A DNA stretch of 64,000 bases, from contig NZ_FORI01000002.1 of assembly GCF_900113965.1 (NCBI RefSeq), positions 310,001 through 374,000 of the forward strand, in the 5' to 3' direction. This stretch comes from Treponema bryantii (GTDB taxonomy: Bacteria; Spirochaetota; Spirochaetia; Treponematales; Treponemataceae). Numbering within the stretch: the first letter of the stretch is position 1; each line of letters opens with the position of its first letter. The notes beneath the pieces were generated by a model, which did no database searches, was not told the origin of the DNA, and saw only the letters and a list, made by a program, of their open reading frames with translations. Below are positions 24,828 to 34,990 of the stretch, piece by piece. The position numbers and the translations under genes were made by a program.

Positions 24828-27161
24828 ATGAAAAAACTTACAAAACGTATCATTCATACAATTACAGCCTTATCTATGGTTCTTATGCTTATTCTTTCCC
24901 TGATTATGTCATTAAGAACTGCAGACACTACACAGGAAGTTACGGATAAAGCTATTGATAGAATCAGTCATTTCTATATAGAGGAAATTGCAAAAAGCCG
25001 AAGTTCCCTCATTTCAGATGAACTTGATAAAAAATATAATTATGTAAATAATGCACTTGATGTTATTTCCCAGAAGGATCTTGAATCCACTAAAGCACTG
25101 AGAAACTATCTTGGAAAAATGCGAAAACTTTATAACATGGATACCTTTGCACTTGTTGATGAAAAGGGACTTGTTTATACTTCGCACTCTACCTGTTCAG
25201 GAAAAACCCGATACCCATTCCTTGCAAAAGCAATCACAGAGCCTATTTATTCAACTGTATTAAATTATGGTGGTGATAAACAGCTTTTTCTGGCTGTTCC
25301 TGTTTCCGGCCTTTATTTTAATAATTCCAAAATAACAGCCTGCTTTGTTGAAATTGATATTAATCAGATGATGAAGTCTATGGCCTATCGTTATGAAAAT
25401 ATGGAGACTTACTTTAATCTCTATTACAAAAATGGTGAAAGCCTTACAAATACAGACTTCGGAAAAATTCCGTCAGGTTTAAATCTTCTTTCAGTAATTA
25501 CTGAAAGCGAAGAAGATCCTAAAAAAGTTCGAAAAGTTGTAAATGATTTTTCTTCAGGTGGCTCCGGTTTAACAGAAGTTAATTATGGTAACGAAAAAGC
25601 TCATCTCTTTTATATTCCTGTAAAAAATACAGGCTGGGTTATGACAATCCTTGTTTACGAAACTGTTATTAACGAGCAGGTAAGTACAAGTATTGCAGCC
25701 CTTATGCATCATACAAGAACTCATATATTCTTTACCTTTATTTTAATTGTATTATTCTTTGTTGGATTAATTTTAATTATCCGTAATACCACTCATTTTA
25801 AGCTTGAACAGGAAAAAATTATCAGTCAAAGAACTCAACAGGCATACGAAAAACTGAATAAAGAAACAAATGCCATGCAGATTATTCACTCAGTTCTTAA
25901 TTCTGGTCCATGGAGAATTGAGTTTGATGAAAATGGTCATATTCTAAAATGTAACTGGTCTGATACATTCCGCAAACTTCTTGGCTTTAATTCAGAAAAG
26001 GAATTTCCTAATACACTGGAAGCCTGGTCTGACAGACTTCATAAGAGTGATAAGGATTATGTATTAAAAGCCTTCTGGGATACGGTAAATGATATTAGTG
26101 GTAACACTGTTTATGATGTTGAATACCGCCTCTTAACAAAGAACAACGGTTTTAAATGGTACCATGCAGCAGGAAATATTATCCGTAGTGCCGATGGTAA
26201 GCCGCAGACTTATGTTGGACTCTTTACAGATATTGATGAAAATAAAAGAAACGAAATCAATCTTATGGAACAGTTCAATATTGTAAATGCTTTGAGCCGT
26301 GACTTTGCAAATATCCTAACAATTAATCTTACATCAAGAACAGTAAAACCGATTAAACTTGGCGGTTATGTTCCAGAATCCTTTATGGAAAATTACGCTG
26401 CTGATTCTTCTTACGATACCTTCTTTACAGAATATATTGAGCATCGTGTTTATTCAGAAGACAGGGCTTTTATGAATGAAGCGATAGCACTCGATACAAT
26501 AATACAAAAGCTTAATGAATCAGATGAATATTCTTCCAGCTATCGTATTGAGGAAAAAGGTGAACTTCACTTCTATGAATTTAAATATATGAAGCTGAAT
26601 TCAGATACGATTATTGTTGGTATTATGAATATTGATAAAATCGTAAATGATGCAAGAGAAAAAGAAAAGCTTATTGTACTTTCTGAAACCGATCAGATGA
26701 CTGGCCTTTTGAACCGTATGAGCGGAGAATTAAAGGTTGAGGATAGTCTTAAAAAAGGAAATGGCGGATTATTTGTTCTTCTTGATATTGACCATTTTAA
26801 GAGCTTTAACGATACCTATGGCCATAACGTTGGAGACAAGGTTATTATAAATGTAGCAAACTGTCTAAAATCTGCCTTCCGTGAAAACGATATTGTTTTC
26901 CGTTTAGGTGGAGATGAGTTTTCTGCCTATGCAGCCGAGGTTCATGACAAGAAGGTTGCAAAGTCAATTATCAACCGCTTTATAGAAAATCTTAAGACCA
27001 TTGAAATTCCAGAGCTGGGAGACAGATCGGTAACTGCAAGTATTGGTGCAACAATGATTGAACCAGGTAAACCTGCAGATTTTGGAGATAACTATAAACT
27101 TGTTGATAAGGGTGTTTACGAAAGTAAAAAGATTGCCGGCTCTTATGTTACCTTTTTATGA
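24828..27161 (+). CDS. Cache-PAS-GGDEF diguanylate cyclase
   Basis: This 777-residue protein has a membrane helix (8-30), a periplasmic Cache-type sensor, a second helix (about 300-322), a PAS domain (about 355-475) and a C-terminal GGDEF domain. The active motif reads RLGGDEFSAY, and an RxxD product-inhibition site (REND) lies five residues before it. It should make c-di-GMP under control of the sensor and of the binding protein encoded just upstream. Its stop overlaps the end of cheR on the other strand by 19 bases. Confidence 0.93.
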   Translation: MKKLTKRIIHTITALSMVLMLILSLIMSLRTADTTQEVTDKAIDRISHFYIEEIAKSRSSLISDELDKKYNYVNNALDVISQKDLESTKALRNYLGKMRKLYNMDTFALVDEKGLVYTSHSTCSGKTRYPFLAKAITEPIYSTVLNYGGDKQLFLAVPVSGLYFNNSKITACFVEIDINQMMKSMAYRYENMETYFNLYYKNGESLTNTDFGKIPSGLNLLSVITESEEDPKKVRKVVNDFSSGGSGLTEVNYGNEKAHLFYIPVKNTGWVMTILVYETVINEQVSTSIAALMHHTRTHIFFTFILIVLFFVGLILIIRNTTHFKLEQEKIISQRTQQAYEKLNKETNAMQIIHSVLNSGPWRIEFDENGHILKCNWSDTFRKLLGFNSEKEFPNTLEAWSDRLHKSDKDYVLKAFWDTVNDISGNTVYDVEYRLLTKNNGFKWYHAAGNIIRSADGKPQTYVGLFTDIDENKRNEINLMEQFNIVNALSRDFANILTINLTSRTVKPIKLGGYVPESFMENYAADSSYDTFFTEYIEHRVYSEDRAFMNEAIALDTIIQKLNESDEYSSSYRIEEKGELHFYEFKYMKLNSDTIIVGIMNIDKIVNDAREKEKLIVLSETDQMTGLLNRMSGELKVEDSLKKGNGGLFVLLDIDHFKSFNDTYGHNVGDKVIINVANCLKSAFRENDIVFRLGGDEFSAYAAEVHDKKVAKSIINRFIENLKTIEIPELGDRSVTASIGATMIEPGKPADFGDNYKLVDKGVYESKKIAGSYVTFL

Positions 27162-27958
27162 AAATAAAAGACATTGCCGTCTGAACACTTTTCAAGGCCT
27201 TTAGGAATTATTGTAGAATCAATTGTCGCTATCTCATTCATTGAAAGGAAAATGTATCCGTCTGGAGCAAGTGAGTCATCAACAATTTTCTGTAGAATTG
27301 CTTTTCTCATTTCAACAGTAAAATAAACAAATACATTTCTAATGAATACAAGATTTACATTTTTGGGAAAGATGGATTCTGGTTTAGAAAGGTTGATTTT
27401 ATTTCTTTCTATTTTTGCACAGATTTCCTTTGGAATCTGAACGGCTTTGTTTTGAGTAAAATATGGAGAAAGAAGATAATTAAATTTTGCCCCGTCTACA
27501 GCCTTTACTGAGTTTGCTTTATATGTTCCAGATTCACATTTTTCAAGAACGCTGGTATTGATATCTGTTGCAATACATTCAGTTTTAATTCCAAGGGAAG
27601 AGGCAAGAAGATAAAGCGAATAAATTTCTTCTCCGCTTGAAGCTGCAGCACTCCAGATTTTTACAGGAGAAGTTCCAAGCTTAGACTGAAGTTCAGGCAG
27701 CAGCTTAGTTTTTAAAAGAGAAAACTGTGCTTCTTCGCGGAAAAAATAAGTTTCGTTTACAGTAGCATTATTTAAAAGAATATCGAGTTCGCTCTTGTTC
27801 AGAATTATGTAGTTATAATAATCCAGTCCACCAAGATCAATTTCTTTTTTGCGTTTTTCAATAAAGTTTAAGATACCGCTTTTATGACTTTCACGAGGTA
27901 TAATTCCCGTCTGCCTGGAAATAAGCGCTATAATATCTGAAAACTCTTTATCTTCCAT
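27143..27958 (-). CDS. cheR: Chemotaxis protein methyltransferase CheR
   Basis: This 271-residue protein has the CheR layout: an N-terminal helical domain and a SAM-binding domain with NETYFFREEAQF, IWSAAASSGEEIYSL and VFIRNVFVYF. It methylates Glu residues of chemoreceptors. It follows cheB on the same strand after 22 bases. No other che genes are in the window, so this is a detached adaptation pair, possibly linked to the signalling island. Confidence 0.93.
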   Translation of the reverse strand: MEDKEFSDIIALISRQTGIIPRESHKSGILNFIEKRKKEIDLGGLDYYNYIILNKSELDILLNNATVNETYFFREEAQFSLLKTKLLPELQSKLGTSPVKIWSAAASSGEEIYSLYLLASSLGIKTECIATDINTSVLEKCESGTYKANSVKAVDGAKFNYLLSPYFTQNKAVQIPKEICAKIERNKINLSKPESIFPKNVNLVFIRNVFVYFTVEMRKAILQKIVDDSLAPDGYIFLSMNEIATIDSTIIPKGLEKCSDGNVFYFHKKVT

Positions 27959-27980
27959 ACAAATCTTTCCTCAAGAACTC

Positions 27981-29015
27981 TTATTTGAGCATCTGTAAAA
28001 CAGCCCGCCCAATATTACCGCGGGGAAGTACTCTTGAAGCGGCTCCTAATTCAATTGCAGCGGCTGGCATTCCAAACACTGTACAGGTAGACTCTGCTTC
28101 ACAAATTGTATAGCCGCCGGCATTTATGATTTCTTTACAGCCTTCCGCTCCATCCTGGCCCATACCTGTAAGAAGAAGGGCAAGACAGGCCTTTTTATAA
28201 TGCTTTGCGGCTGAACGGAAAAGTTTGTTTACAGCAGGGCGCAAAAAACGCTCTGGCGGTTCATCAGAAAGTTTTAGAACCGGTAAGTCATTTTTTATAT
28301 AGTCTATTATCAAATGCTTTTCTGCAGGAGCCATATAAGCGTGGCCCGGCTGAGCAATTTCTCCATCCTTAGGAATGGACATTGGAATGTTAGGACAAAC
28401 CTGATTAAACCATCTTACCATTTTTGCATCAGCGCCAACGTCTATATGCTGAGTATATAAAACTGGAAGAGGGAAGTTTTCGCCAAGATCATTCAAAACT
28501 TCCTGAACCGCAGTTGGACCTCCGGTAGAAGCTCCGATACAGAGCACCTTAAAATCTTCTCCAGGGAGAATAATATCATCCAGAGCATCTGAATCAGAAT
28601 CTTTATGATGGGCAGCAAAGCCACCTTTTTGCATAGATTTTTCTACAATTGTGCGGATTTTATTTGTAAAAAACTTAATTGAAGTTTCATCAAAGCTCTG
28701 AAGGGAAGGCTTTTTTTCAAAAGAAGCACCGGCAGCCAGAACATCAGATTTGATTTTCGCATCATCAGAATAAATAACAACGGGAATTCCCATTTCATGT
28801 ATGAGAATATTTGCGGCTTCAACGCCATTCATTTCTGGCATATCGTAATCACTTATTACAGCATCAACTTTTACCTCACGGCAAAAATCAACAGCTTTTC
28901 TTCCGTTAGAAACCATTCCTGCAATTTCAAAATTATTTTTAACAAAAGCTTTTTCAAAAAGGCCGCGGGTAATGGCGGAATCATCTGCAATAAGTATACG
29001 TATCTGCTTGCTCAT
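27981..29015 (-). CDS. cheB: Chemotaxis response regulator methylesterase CheB
   Basis: This 344-residue protein has a receiver (IADDSAITR; Asp in AVISDYDMPEMNG) and a methylesterase domain with GASTGGPTAV (catalytic Ser), YTQHID (His) and LTGMGQDGAEG (Asp). It demethylates or deamidates chemoreceptors when phosphorylated. Spacing to cheR suggests one transcript. Length and motifs are normal. Confidence 0.95.
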   Translation of the reverse strand: MSKQIRILIADDSAITRGLFEKAFVKNNFEIAGMVSNGRKAVDFCREVKVDAVISDYDMPEMNGVEAANILIHEMGIPVVIYSDDAKIKSDVLAAGASFEKKPSLQSFDETSIKFFTNKIRTIVEKSMQKGGFAAHHKDSDSDALDDIILPGEDFKVLCIGASTGGPTAVQEVLNDLGENFPLPVLYTQHIDVGADAKMVRWFNQVCPNIPMSIPKDGEIAQPGHAYMAPAEKHLIIDYIKNDLPVLKLSDEPPERFLRPAVNKLFRSAAKHYKKACLALLLTGMGQDGAEGCKEIINAGGYTICEAESTCTVFGMPAAAIELGAASRVLPRGNIGRAVLQMLK

Positions 29016-29116
29016 AACAATTTATTATCTCACGTATTTACTAAAACGCAAGGGCTAAGGAAAAGAATTTTCCTAAACAAAACACAACTTTAATAATACT
29101 AAACATATTTAATATT

Positions 29117-29159
29117 TTTTAATTTTTCTATTGAATTTTTTATATTTATTACTTATTAT
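29117..29159 (+). promoter_or_regulatory. Promoter with upstream block shared with 36874
   Basis: TTGAAT (29131-29136), a 17-base spacer and TATTAT (29154-29159). The 24 bases at 29117-29140 are identical to 36874-36897. The start codon follows the -10 box by only 7 bases and has no Shine-Dalgarno, so the mRNA may be leaderless. Confidence 0.55.
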
Positions 29160-29166
29160 GTGATTT

Positions 29167-30813
29167 ATGATTGAATTAACTTTATCACAGCTTTTGAGAC
29201 AGAAAACTCAGGAAAATCCAAGCCACGAGTTCATGGTATATGCAGACCGTGATCTTCGTTTTACTTATGCGCAGTTTGATAAGCGCGTTGATGATCTGGC
29301 TTGCGGTCTATATGCAATTGGTGTACGAAAGGGCGATAATGTTGGTATCTGGGCAACTAACGTTCCAGACTGGCTCACATATATGTTTGCCTGCGCCCGT
29401 CTTGGTGCAGTTGGTGTTACAGTAAATACTTCTTATAAACTCCACGAGCTTGAATATCTTGTAAAACAGTCTGACCTTACAACTCTTTGTCTTACAGACG
29501 GTGTAAAGGATTCAAATTATGTAAGCATGATTAAAGAGCTTGTTCCGGAACTCGACCAGTATGAAAGAGGCTGCTTAAAATCAGCCAGATTCCCATGCCT
29601 CAAAAATGTAGTTTTCATGGGACCAGAAAAATTCCGCGGACTTTATTCAACACCAGAGCTTTTGCTTCTTGGTCAGCATGTTGATATCGAAATCATTCAT
29701 AAAATTGAAGCTGAAGTTACTCCAGAAGATGTTGTAAACATGCAGTACACTTCGGGAACTACAGGTTTCCCTAAGGGTGTTATGCTTACAAGCCGCAATA
29801 TCATCAATGATGGTTTTATTATTGGTGAACGCATGCGCTATACTTCTAATGAACGTCTTTGTCTTGTTGTTCCGCTTTTTCATTGTTTTGGAATTGTACT
29901 TGGAGTTATGGCTTGTTTGACTCACGGTGGAACTCATGTTCTGCTTGAAAGCTTTGATCCACTTGTTGCCCTTGCTTCAATTCAGAAAGAGAAGTGTACT
30001 TCGCTTTACGGCGTTCCAACAATGTTTATTGCAGAGTTGAATCACCCTATGTTCAGCATGTTTGATTTGTCTTCTTTGCGTACAGGTATTATGGCAGGGT
30101 CTGGAGTTCCTGTAGAGCTGATGAAGCGCGTAAATGATGAAATGCATATGCCGGAAATTACTTCGGTTTACGGTCTTACAGAGACAAGCCCTGGAATGAC
30201 ACAGAGCCACTGGGACGACAGCCTTGAAGTTCGTGCAACAACTGTTGGTGATGCTTTTGAAGGAATCGACGTAAAGGTACTTGATCCTGAAACTGGAAAA
30301 GAATGTCCGGTTGGAGTGCAGGGTGAAATGTGCTGTAAGGGCTGGAATGTAATGAAAGGTTATTACAAAATGCCGGAAGCTACAGCAGAAACCATTGATA
30401 AAAACGGGTACCTGCATTCTGGAGACCTCGGGGTAAAAGATGAAAACGGTAACTTTAAAATTACCGGACGTATTAAAGATATGATTATCCGCGGTGGTGA
30501 AAATATTTATCCTCGCGAAATTGAAGAGTTCCTTATTCAGATGCCTGAAATTAAAGACATTCAGGTAGCTGCAGTTAAGAGTGAACGCTATGGTGAAATC
30601 ACCGGAGCCTTCATCATCCTCCATGAAGGAAAAACTCTTACTGAACAGGATGTTATTGAGTTCTGCCGCGACAAGCTTTCAAAGTTCAAGTGGCCGCAGC
30701 TGGTTATGTTCATGGACGAGTTCCCAATGACTGGTTCAGGAAAAATCCAGAAATTCAAGCTCACAGAGATCGGAACTAAGTACCGAAGGGAAGTTTTAAA
30801 GGTAGAAGACTAG
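29167..30813 (+). CDS. AMP-forming acyl-CoA ligase (FadD-like)
   Basis: This 548-residue member of the adenylate-forming family has [14 protein letters not shown] (ATP loop), [19 protein letters not shown] and the C-terminal Lys in [11 protein letters not shown]. It joins a carboxylic acid to CoA using ATP. The layout is like medium- and long-chain FadD-type ligases; the real chain length is not readable. It is a single gene with its own promoter, which shares an upstream block with the second ligase locus at 36957-39212. Confidence 0.9.
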   Translation: MIELTLSQLLRQKTQENPSHEFMVYADRDLRFTYAQFDKRVDDLACGLYAIGVRKGDNVGIWATNVPDWLTYMFACARLGAVGVTVNTSYKLHELEYLVKQSDLTTLCLTDGVKDSNYVSMIKELVPELDQYERGCLKSARFPCLKNVVFMGPEKFRGLYSTPELLLLGQHVDIEIIHKIEAEVTPEDVVNMQYTSGTTGFPKGVMLTSRNIINDGFIIGERMRYTSNERLCLVVPLFHCFGIVLGVMACLTHGGTHVLLESFDPLVALASIQKEKCTSLYGVPTMFIAELNHPMFSMFDLSSLRTGIMAGSGVPVELMKRVNDEMHMPEITSVYGLTETSPGMTQSHWDDSLEVRATTVGDAFEGIDVKVLDPETGKECPVGVQGEMCCKGWNVMKGYYKMPEATAETIDKNGYLHSGDLGVKDENGNFKITGRIKDMIIRGGENIYPREIEEFLIQMPEIKDIQVAAVKSERYGEITGAFIILHEGKTLTEQDVIEFCRDKLSKFKWPQLVMFMDEFPMTGSGKIQKFKLTEIGTKYRREVLKVED

Positions 30814-30925
30814 AGAAGTTCCCTTATTTACAAAAAAATTTAGTTTTTTTTATCCCAAATACTTTTATTTTTTTGATAATAGTTGTACTATCACTGGAAT
30901 GCTCAAAATATAATAGGATAAAAGT

Positions 30926-31837
30926 ATGTGGAAATATGTTCTTAAAAGAATTTTCCTTGCTTTATTTACCGTTCTCTTTATCTGCGTAATTACTTTTGCA
31001 CTGATGAATGCTATTCCAGGTGGTCCTTTCAACAAAGAGAAGGCATTAAGCGAGGCTACAATTGCATCTTTGAATGCACGCTATAATCTGGACAAGCCTT
31101 TATATGTTCAGTTTATAATGTACATGAAGAATCTTCTTCATGGCGATTTCGGAGTTAGTCTTAAAAACGGAAGGGAAATTAAAGAAATCATTCATGAATC
31201 CTTTCCTGTATCATGCAGACTTGGTCTTTCTGCAGTAATAGTTGCCCTCATTCTTGGTACTGTTTTTGGAAGTTTTGCAGCTCTTATGCGCAATAAATGG
31301 CCAGACCGTCTCATCATCTTTTTCTCAACTCTGTTTACTGCCGTTCCAAGCTTTGTACTTGCAACCTTACTCTTGTTGATTTTTAGTATTAAACTCGGCT
31401 GGATTCCTGTATGGTCTGCAGATAATACAAACTATCTGCTTCCTGTAATTGCTCTTGCCGCATATCCGATGGCCTACACAACACGTCTTGCAAAAACAAG
31501 TATGCTCGACGCACTTAGCCAGGATTATATTCGTACTGCAAAAGCAAAGGGTGTTTCTAAGTACAAGGTAATTTTCAAACATGCACTCAGAAACTCTCTG
31601 CTTCCAATCATCACTTATGCCGGTCCTGAAATTGCTTATATCATTACTGGATCTATGGTTGTTGAAACTGTATTTACAGTTGGCGGAATTGGTTCAAAGT
31701 TTGTAAGTGCAATTACAAACCGCGACTACACAATGATTATGGCCACAACAATCTTCCTCGCAACTCTTATGGTTGTTGCAAATGTAATTTGTGACTTGCT
31801 GTACAAAGTTGTAGACCCAAGAATTAAATACGAATAA
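30926..31837 (+). CDS. oppB: Peptide ABC transporter permease OppB
   Basis: This 303-residue permease has an N-terminal helix, the FGVSLKNGREI region, six membrane helices and the EAA loop RTAKAKGVSKYKVIFKHALRNS. It forms half of the membrane channel for oligopeptide import. It opens an oppBCDF-A operon. An AGGATA site precedes it; TATAAT at 30909-30914 lies too close to the ATG for a normal leader. Confidence 0.93.
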   Translation: MWKYVLKRIFLALFTVLFICVITFALMNAIPGGPFNKEKALSEATIASLNARYNLDKPLYVQFIMYMKNLLHGDFGVSLKNGREIKEIIHESFPVSCRLGLSAVIVALILGTVFGSFAALMRNKWPDRLIIFFSTLFTAVPSFVLATLLLLIFSIKLGWIPVWSADNTNYLLPVIALAAYPMAYTTRLAKTSMLDALSQDYIRTAKAKGVSKYKVIFKHALRNSLLPIITYAGPEIAYIITGSMVVETVFTVGGIGSKFVSAITNRDYTMIMATTIFLATLMVVANVICDLLYKVVDPRIKYE

Positions 31838-31851
31838 GACAGGTAGATAAT

Positions 31852-32927
31852 ATGACTACATTTGATGTAAATAAAACACCTAAGAAAATGGCAATGAGCC
31901 TTCAGCTTGATTTGAAGAAATTTGAGAAGGCTACTGATGAAGAAAAAAAGCAGCAGGACGTAATGAGCGAAAGTACTACCTTTTTTAAGGATGGTATGAG
32001 AAAGCTCTTTAAGAATCCGCTTGCTGTGGCAAGTATCATTATTCTTGCTTTTATTATTGTAACAATTACAGTTGCACCTCATATTGTTCCTTACAGCTAC
32101 GAAGAAATTCTTTCTGTAGAAGGAAGCGCGATAAGGGTGCTAAGAACCTTAAACCATTTGAGTACAGTAAAGCAGAACAGGCTTATATTGAACAGGGCAA
32201 CTTCCGCTTTCCACATATTTTCGGAACAGACGAGCAGTGCCGCGACTACTTTATCCGTGTAATTTACGGAACAAGAGTTTCTCTTGTAGTAGGATTCTTC
32301 GCAAGCCTTATCGTTCTTGTAATAGGAATCATCTACGGAAGTATTTCCGGTTATGCAGGAGGGAAGGTCGATCTGATAATGATGCGAATAGTCGACATAA
32401 TCTATTCGCTGCCAGATATGCTGGTAATCATTCTTCTTTCGGTTGTTCTTTCTAACGTTCTTCAGTTCAAGCCGGATTCATTCCTTGCCGGAATGGGTTC
32501 TAACATGGTTTCACTTTTCATCGTATTCGGACTTCTTTACTGGGTAGGTATGGCTCGTCTTATCCGCGCTCAGATTCTTTCAATCAAGGAAAATGAATAT
32601 ATTCTGGCTGCACGTTCTATCGGTGCAAAGCCTGGTCATATCATCAGAAAGCACATTATTCCAAACTGTCTTTCTGTAATCATTATTTCTACAGCACTTC
32701 AGATTCCTTCTGCAATCTTTACAGAAAGTTATCTTAGTTTCGTAGGTCTTGGAGTTCAGGCTCCAATGCCTTCTCTTGGTTCGCTTGCAAACTCTGCCCG
32801 TGGTGGTCTTCAGAGTTATCCTTACAAGCTTGTTTTCCCAGCACTTATGATTTGTCTTATTGTATTGAGCTTGAACCTTCTTGGTGACGGCTTGCGTGAT
32901 GCATTTGACCCTAAGTTGAAGAAGTAG
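31852..32927 (+). pseudogene. oppC: OppC permease broken by a one-base frameshift
   Basis: The first frame starts at 31852 and matches OppC up to SYEEILSVEGS (near 32127). The protein then continues in the frame of 32130 as DKGAKNLKPFEYSKAEQ, which stays open to 32927 and includes the EAA loop ARSIGAKPGHIIRKH. A one-base loss between about 32122 and 32130 explains this. Without correction the product stops at 32262 and lacks most membrane helices. The other opp genes are intact in frame, so a sequencing error, a recent mutation or recoding are all possible. Confidence 0.85.
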
Positions 32928-32937
32928 GCGGTATTGT

Positions 32938-33945
32938 ATGAGCGAAGTTTTATTAAGAGTAGATGATTTGCACACAGCTTTTACAACCGATAACGGTGAA
33001 GTTCAGGCTGTAAACGGAATTTCTTTTGATTTGAACGAAGGCGAGATCCTTGGAATTGTAGGTGAGTCTGGTTCAGGAAAGAGTGTTACAGCTTATTCTA
33101 TTATGCAGATTCTTGCAGGAAACGGTTACGTAAAGAGCGGTAACATTTTTTACAAGGGAAAGGATATCTTACAGTATTCATCTGATGAAATGAAACACTT
33201 CAGAGGTAAATGCTGTTCTATTATTTTCCAGGATCCTATGACAAGCTTGAACCCGGTTTTCACAATCGGTAATCAGCTTAAAGAAGCAATTAAGCTTCAT
33301 ACAGACAAGCGTGGTGCGGAGCTTAAGAGCCGTGCCATTGAGATGCTCGAACTTGTTGGAATTAACGAACCTGAGCGCCGTCTTAAGCAGTATCCTTTTG
33401 AGCTTTCGGGCGGTATGAGACAGCGTGTTATGATTGCTATGGCATTAGCTTGTGAGCCGGATATTCTTATTGCCGATGAGCCTACAACAGCCCTCGACGT
33501 AACAATTCAGGCACAGATTCTTGAAGAGATTCAGAAGCTTCAGAAGAAGATGGGAATGGCTGTAATTCTTGTAACCCACGACCTTGGTGTTATTGCAAAT
33601 CTTTGTGATGATATTATCGTAATGTACGGTGGAAAGGTTTGTGAACGCGGAACTGCCGATGAAATCTTCTACAATTCAAAGCACGAATATACAAAAGGTC
33701 TTTTAAAATCAATCCCTAATACAACAAACATGAATCAAAAACTGGAGCCTATTGCAGGTACTCCAATCAATCTTTTGAATCTTCCTAAAGGCTGTTCTTT
33801 CTGTACACGCTGTAAGAATGCAATGAAGATTTGTCTTGAAGAGCCTCCTGAGGAAGTCTTTATCAATGATAATCATATTGCTTCATGCTGGATGAATATT
33901 AAAGAAGCCGCAGAAGAATTAGCAAAAAATAAGGAGGTTCAATAA
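32938..33945 (+). CDS. oppD: Peptide ABC transporter ATPase OppD
   Basis: This 335-residue ATPase has Walker [10 protein letters not shown]-loop [10 protein letters not shown], signature [12 protein letters not shown] and Walker [14 protein letters not shown]. The C-terminal CxxxC-type tail ([15 protein letters not shown]) is typical of OppD-family iron-sulfur tails. It drives peptide import with OppF. It overlaps oppF by one base (TAATG). Confidence 0.95.
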   Translation: MSEVLLRVDDLHTAFTTDNGEVQAVNGISFDLNEGEILGIVGESGSGKSVTAYSIMQILAGNGYVKSGNIFYKGKDILQYSSDEMKHFRGKCCSIIFQDPMTSLNPVFTIGNQLKEAIKLHTDKRGAELKSRAIEMLELVGINEPERRLKQYPFELSGGMRQRVMIAMALACEPDILIADEPTTALDVTIQAQILEEIQKLQKKMGMAVILVTHDLGVIANLCDDIIVMYGGKVCERGTADEIFYNSKHEYTKGLLKSIPNTTNMNQKLEPIAGTPINLLNLPKGCSFCTRCKNAMKICLEEPPEEVFINDNHIASCWMNIKEAAEELAKNKEVQ

Positions 33946-34925
33946 TGAGCGCAGATATTATCACACCAAATAATACACCGATTCTTGAAGTACAGAACCT
34001 CAAAAAATATTTCCCGGTACGTTCTGGTTTTAAAAAGCTTACACTTAAAGCCGTAGACGGAGTTTCTTTCACAATCAATCGTGGTGAAACTCTTGGTCTT
34101 GTAGGTGAGTCTGGATGTGGAAAGACTACAGTAGGACGAACCCTTCTTCAGCTTTATAAACCAACTGACGGAAAAGTTATTTTTGATGGTCAGGAAGTTA
34201 CAACTAAAAATATAAATGATATCCGTAAGAAAATGCAAATGGTTTTCCAGGATCCATATTCTTCATTGAATCCTCGCATGACTGTAGAAGATATCATTGG
34301 TGAACCTCTTGATGTTCATCACCTTTATTCAACAAAGGCTGAGCGCCGCGAAAAGATTCTTCATCTTATGGAACTCGTAGGATTGAACTCTGAGCATGCG
34401 ACACGTTATGCACATGAGTTCTCTGGTGGTCAGAGACAGCGTATTGGTATTGCCCGCGCACTTTCTGTAAAGCCAGACTTCATTGTCTGCGACGAACCTG
34501 TTTCTGCACTGGACGTTTCTATCCAGGCACAGATCATAAACATGTTTGAAGAACTTCAGGAAAAGCTTGGTCTTTCTTATCTTTTTATTGCACATGATCT
34601 TCTTGTAGTTCAGCATATTTCTAAACGCATTGCAGTTATGTATCTTGGAAAGCTTGTTGAAATTGGAGATGCTGATGAGGTTTGCAATAGTCCTATTCAT
34701 CCTTATTCAATCAGCCTTCTTTCTGCAGTTCCTATTCCAGATCCAAAACTGGAAAGAAACAGACAGCGTATTGTTCTTGAAGGAGACGTACCAAGTCCTC
34801 TGGCTATGCCGGAAGGATGTCCATTCAGAACAAGATGTAAGTATGCAACAGAGAAGTGTAAGACAGAAATGCCACCGCTTATAGACAGAGGTAACGGTCA
34901 CTTTGCTGCCTGCCACAACAAATAG
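33945..34925 (+). CDS. oppF: Peptide ABC transporter ATPase OppF
   Basis: This 326-residue ATPase has Walker [10 protein letters not shown]-loop [12 protein letters not shown], signature [12 protein letters not shown] and Walker [13 protein letters not shown]. The C-terminal tail [14 protein letters not shown] is typical of the family. It pairs with OppD. The binding protein gene follows after 65 bases with its own AGGAG site. Confidence 0.95.
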   Translation: MSADIITPNNTPILEVQNLKKYFPVRSGFKKLTLKAVDGVSFTINRGETLGLVGESGCGKTTVGRTLLQLYKPTDGKVIFDGQEVTTKNINDIRKKMQMVFQDPYSSLNPRMTVEDIIGEPLDVHHLYSTKAERREKILHLMELVGLNSEHATRYAHEFSGGQRQRIGIARALSVKPDFIVCDEPVSALDVSIQAQIINMFEELQEKLGLSYLFIAHDLLVVQHISKRIAVMYLGKLVEIGDADEVCNSPIHPYSISLLSAVPIPDPKLERNRQRIVLEGDVPSPLAMPEGCPFRTRCKYATEKCKTEMPPLIDRGNGHFAACHNK

Positions 34926-34990
34926 TACACAAGTTTGCGTTGCGAACTTTATATATTTAAAATTCATGTATGTTTGTTAGGAGAACATTT

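Noticed and set aside
29977-30624. 215-residue open frame on the minus strand
   Set aside because: It is antisense to the acyl-CoA ligase and shows no domain.
30883-30914. TTGTAC and TATAAT as the opp promoter
   Set aside because: The spacer is 20 bases and the -10 box overlaps the ribosome-site region, so it is not convincing.
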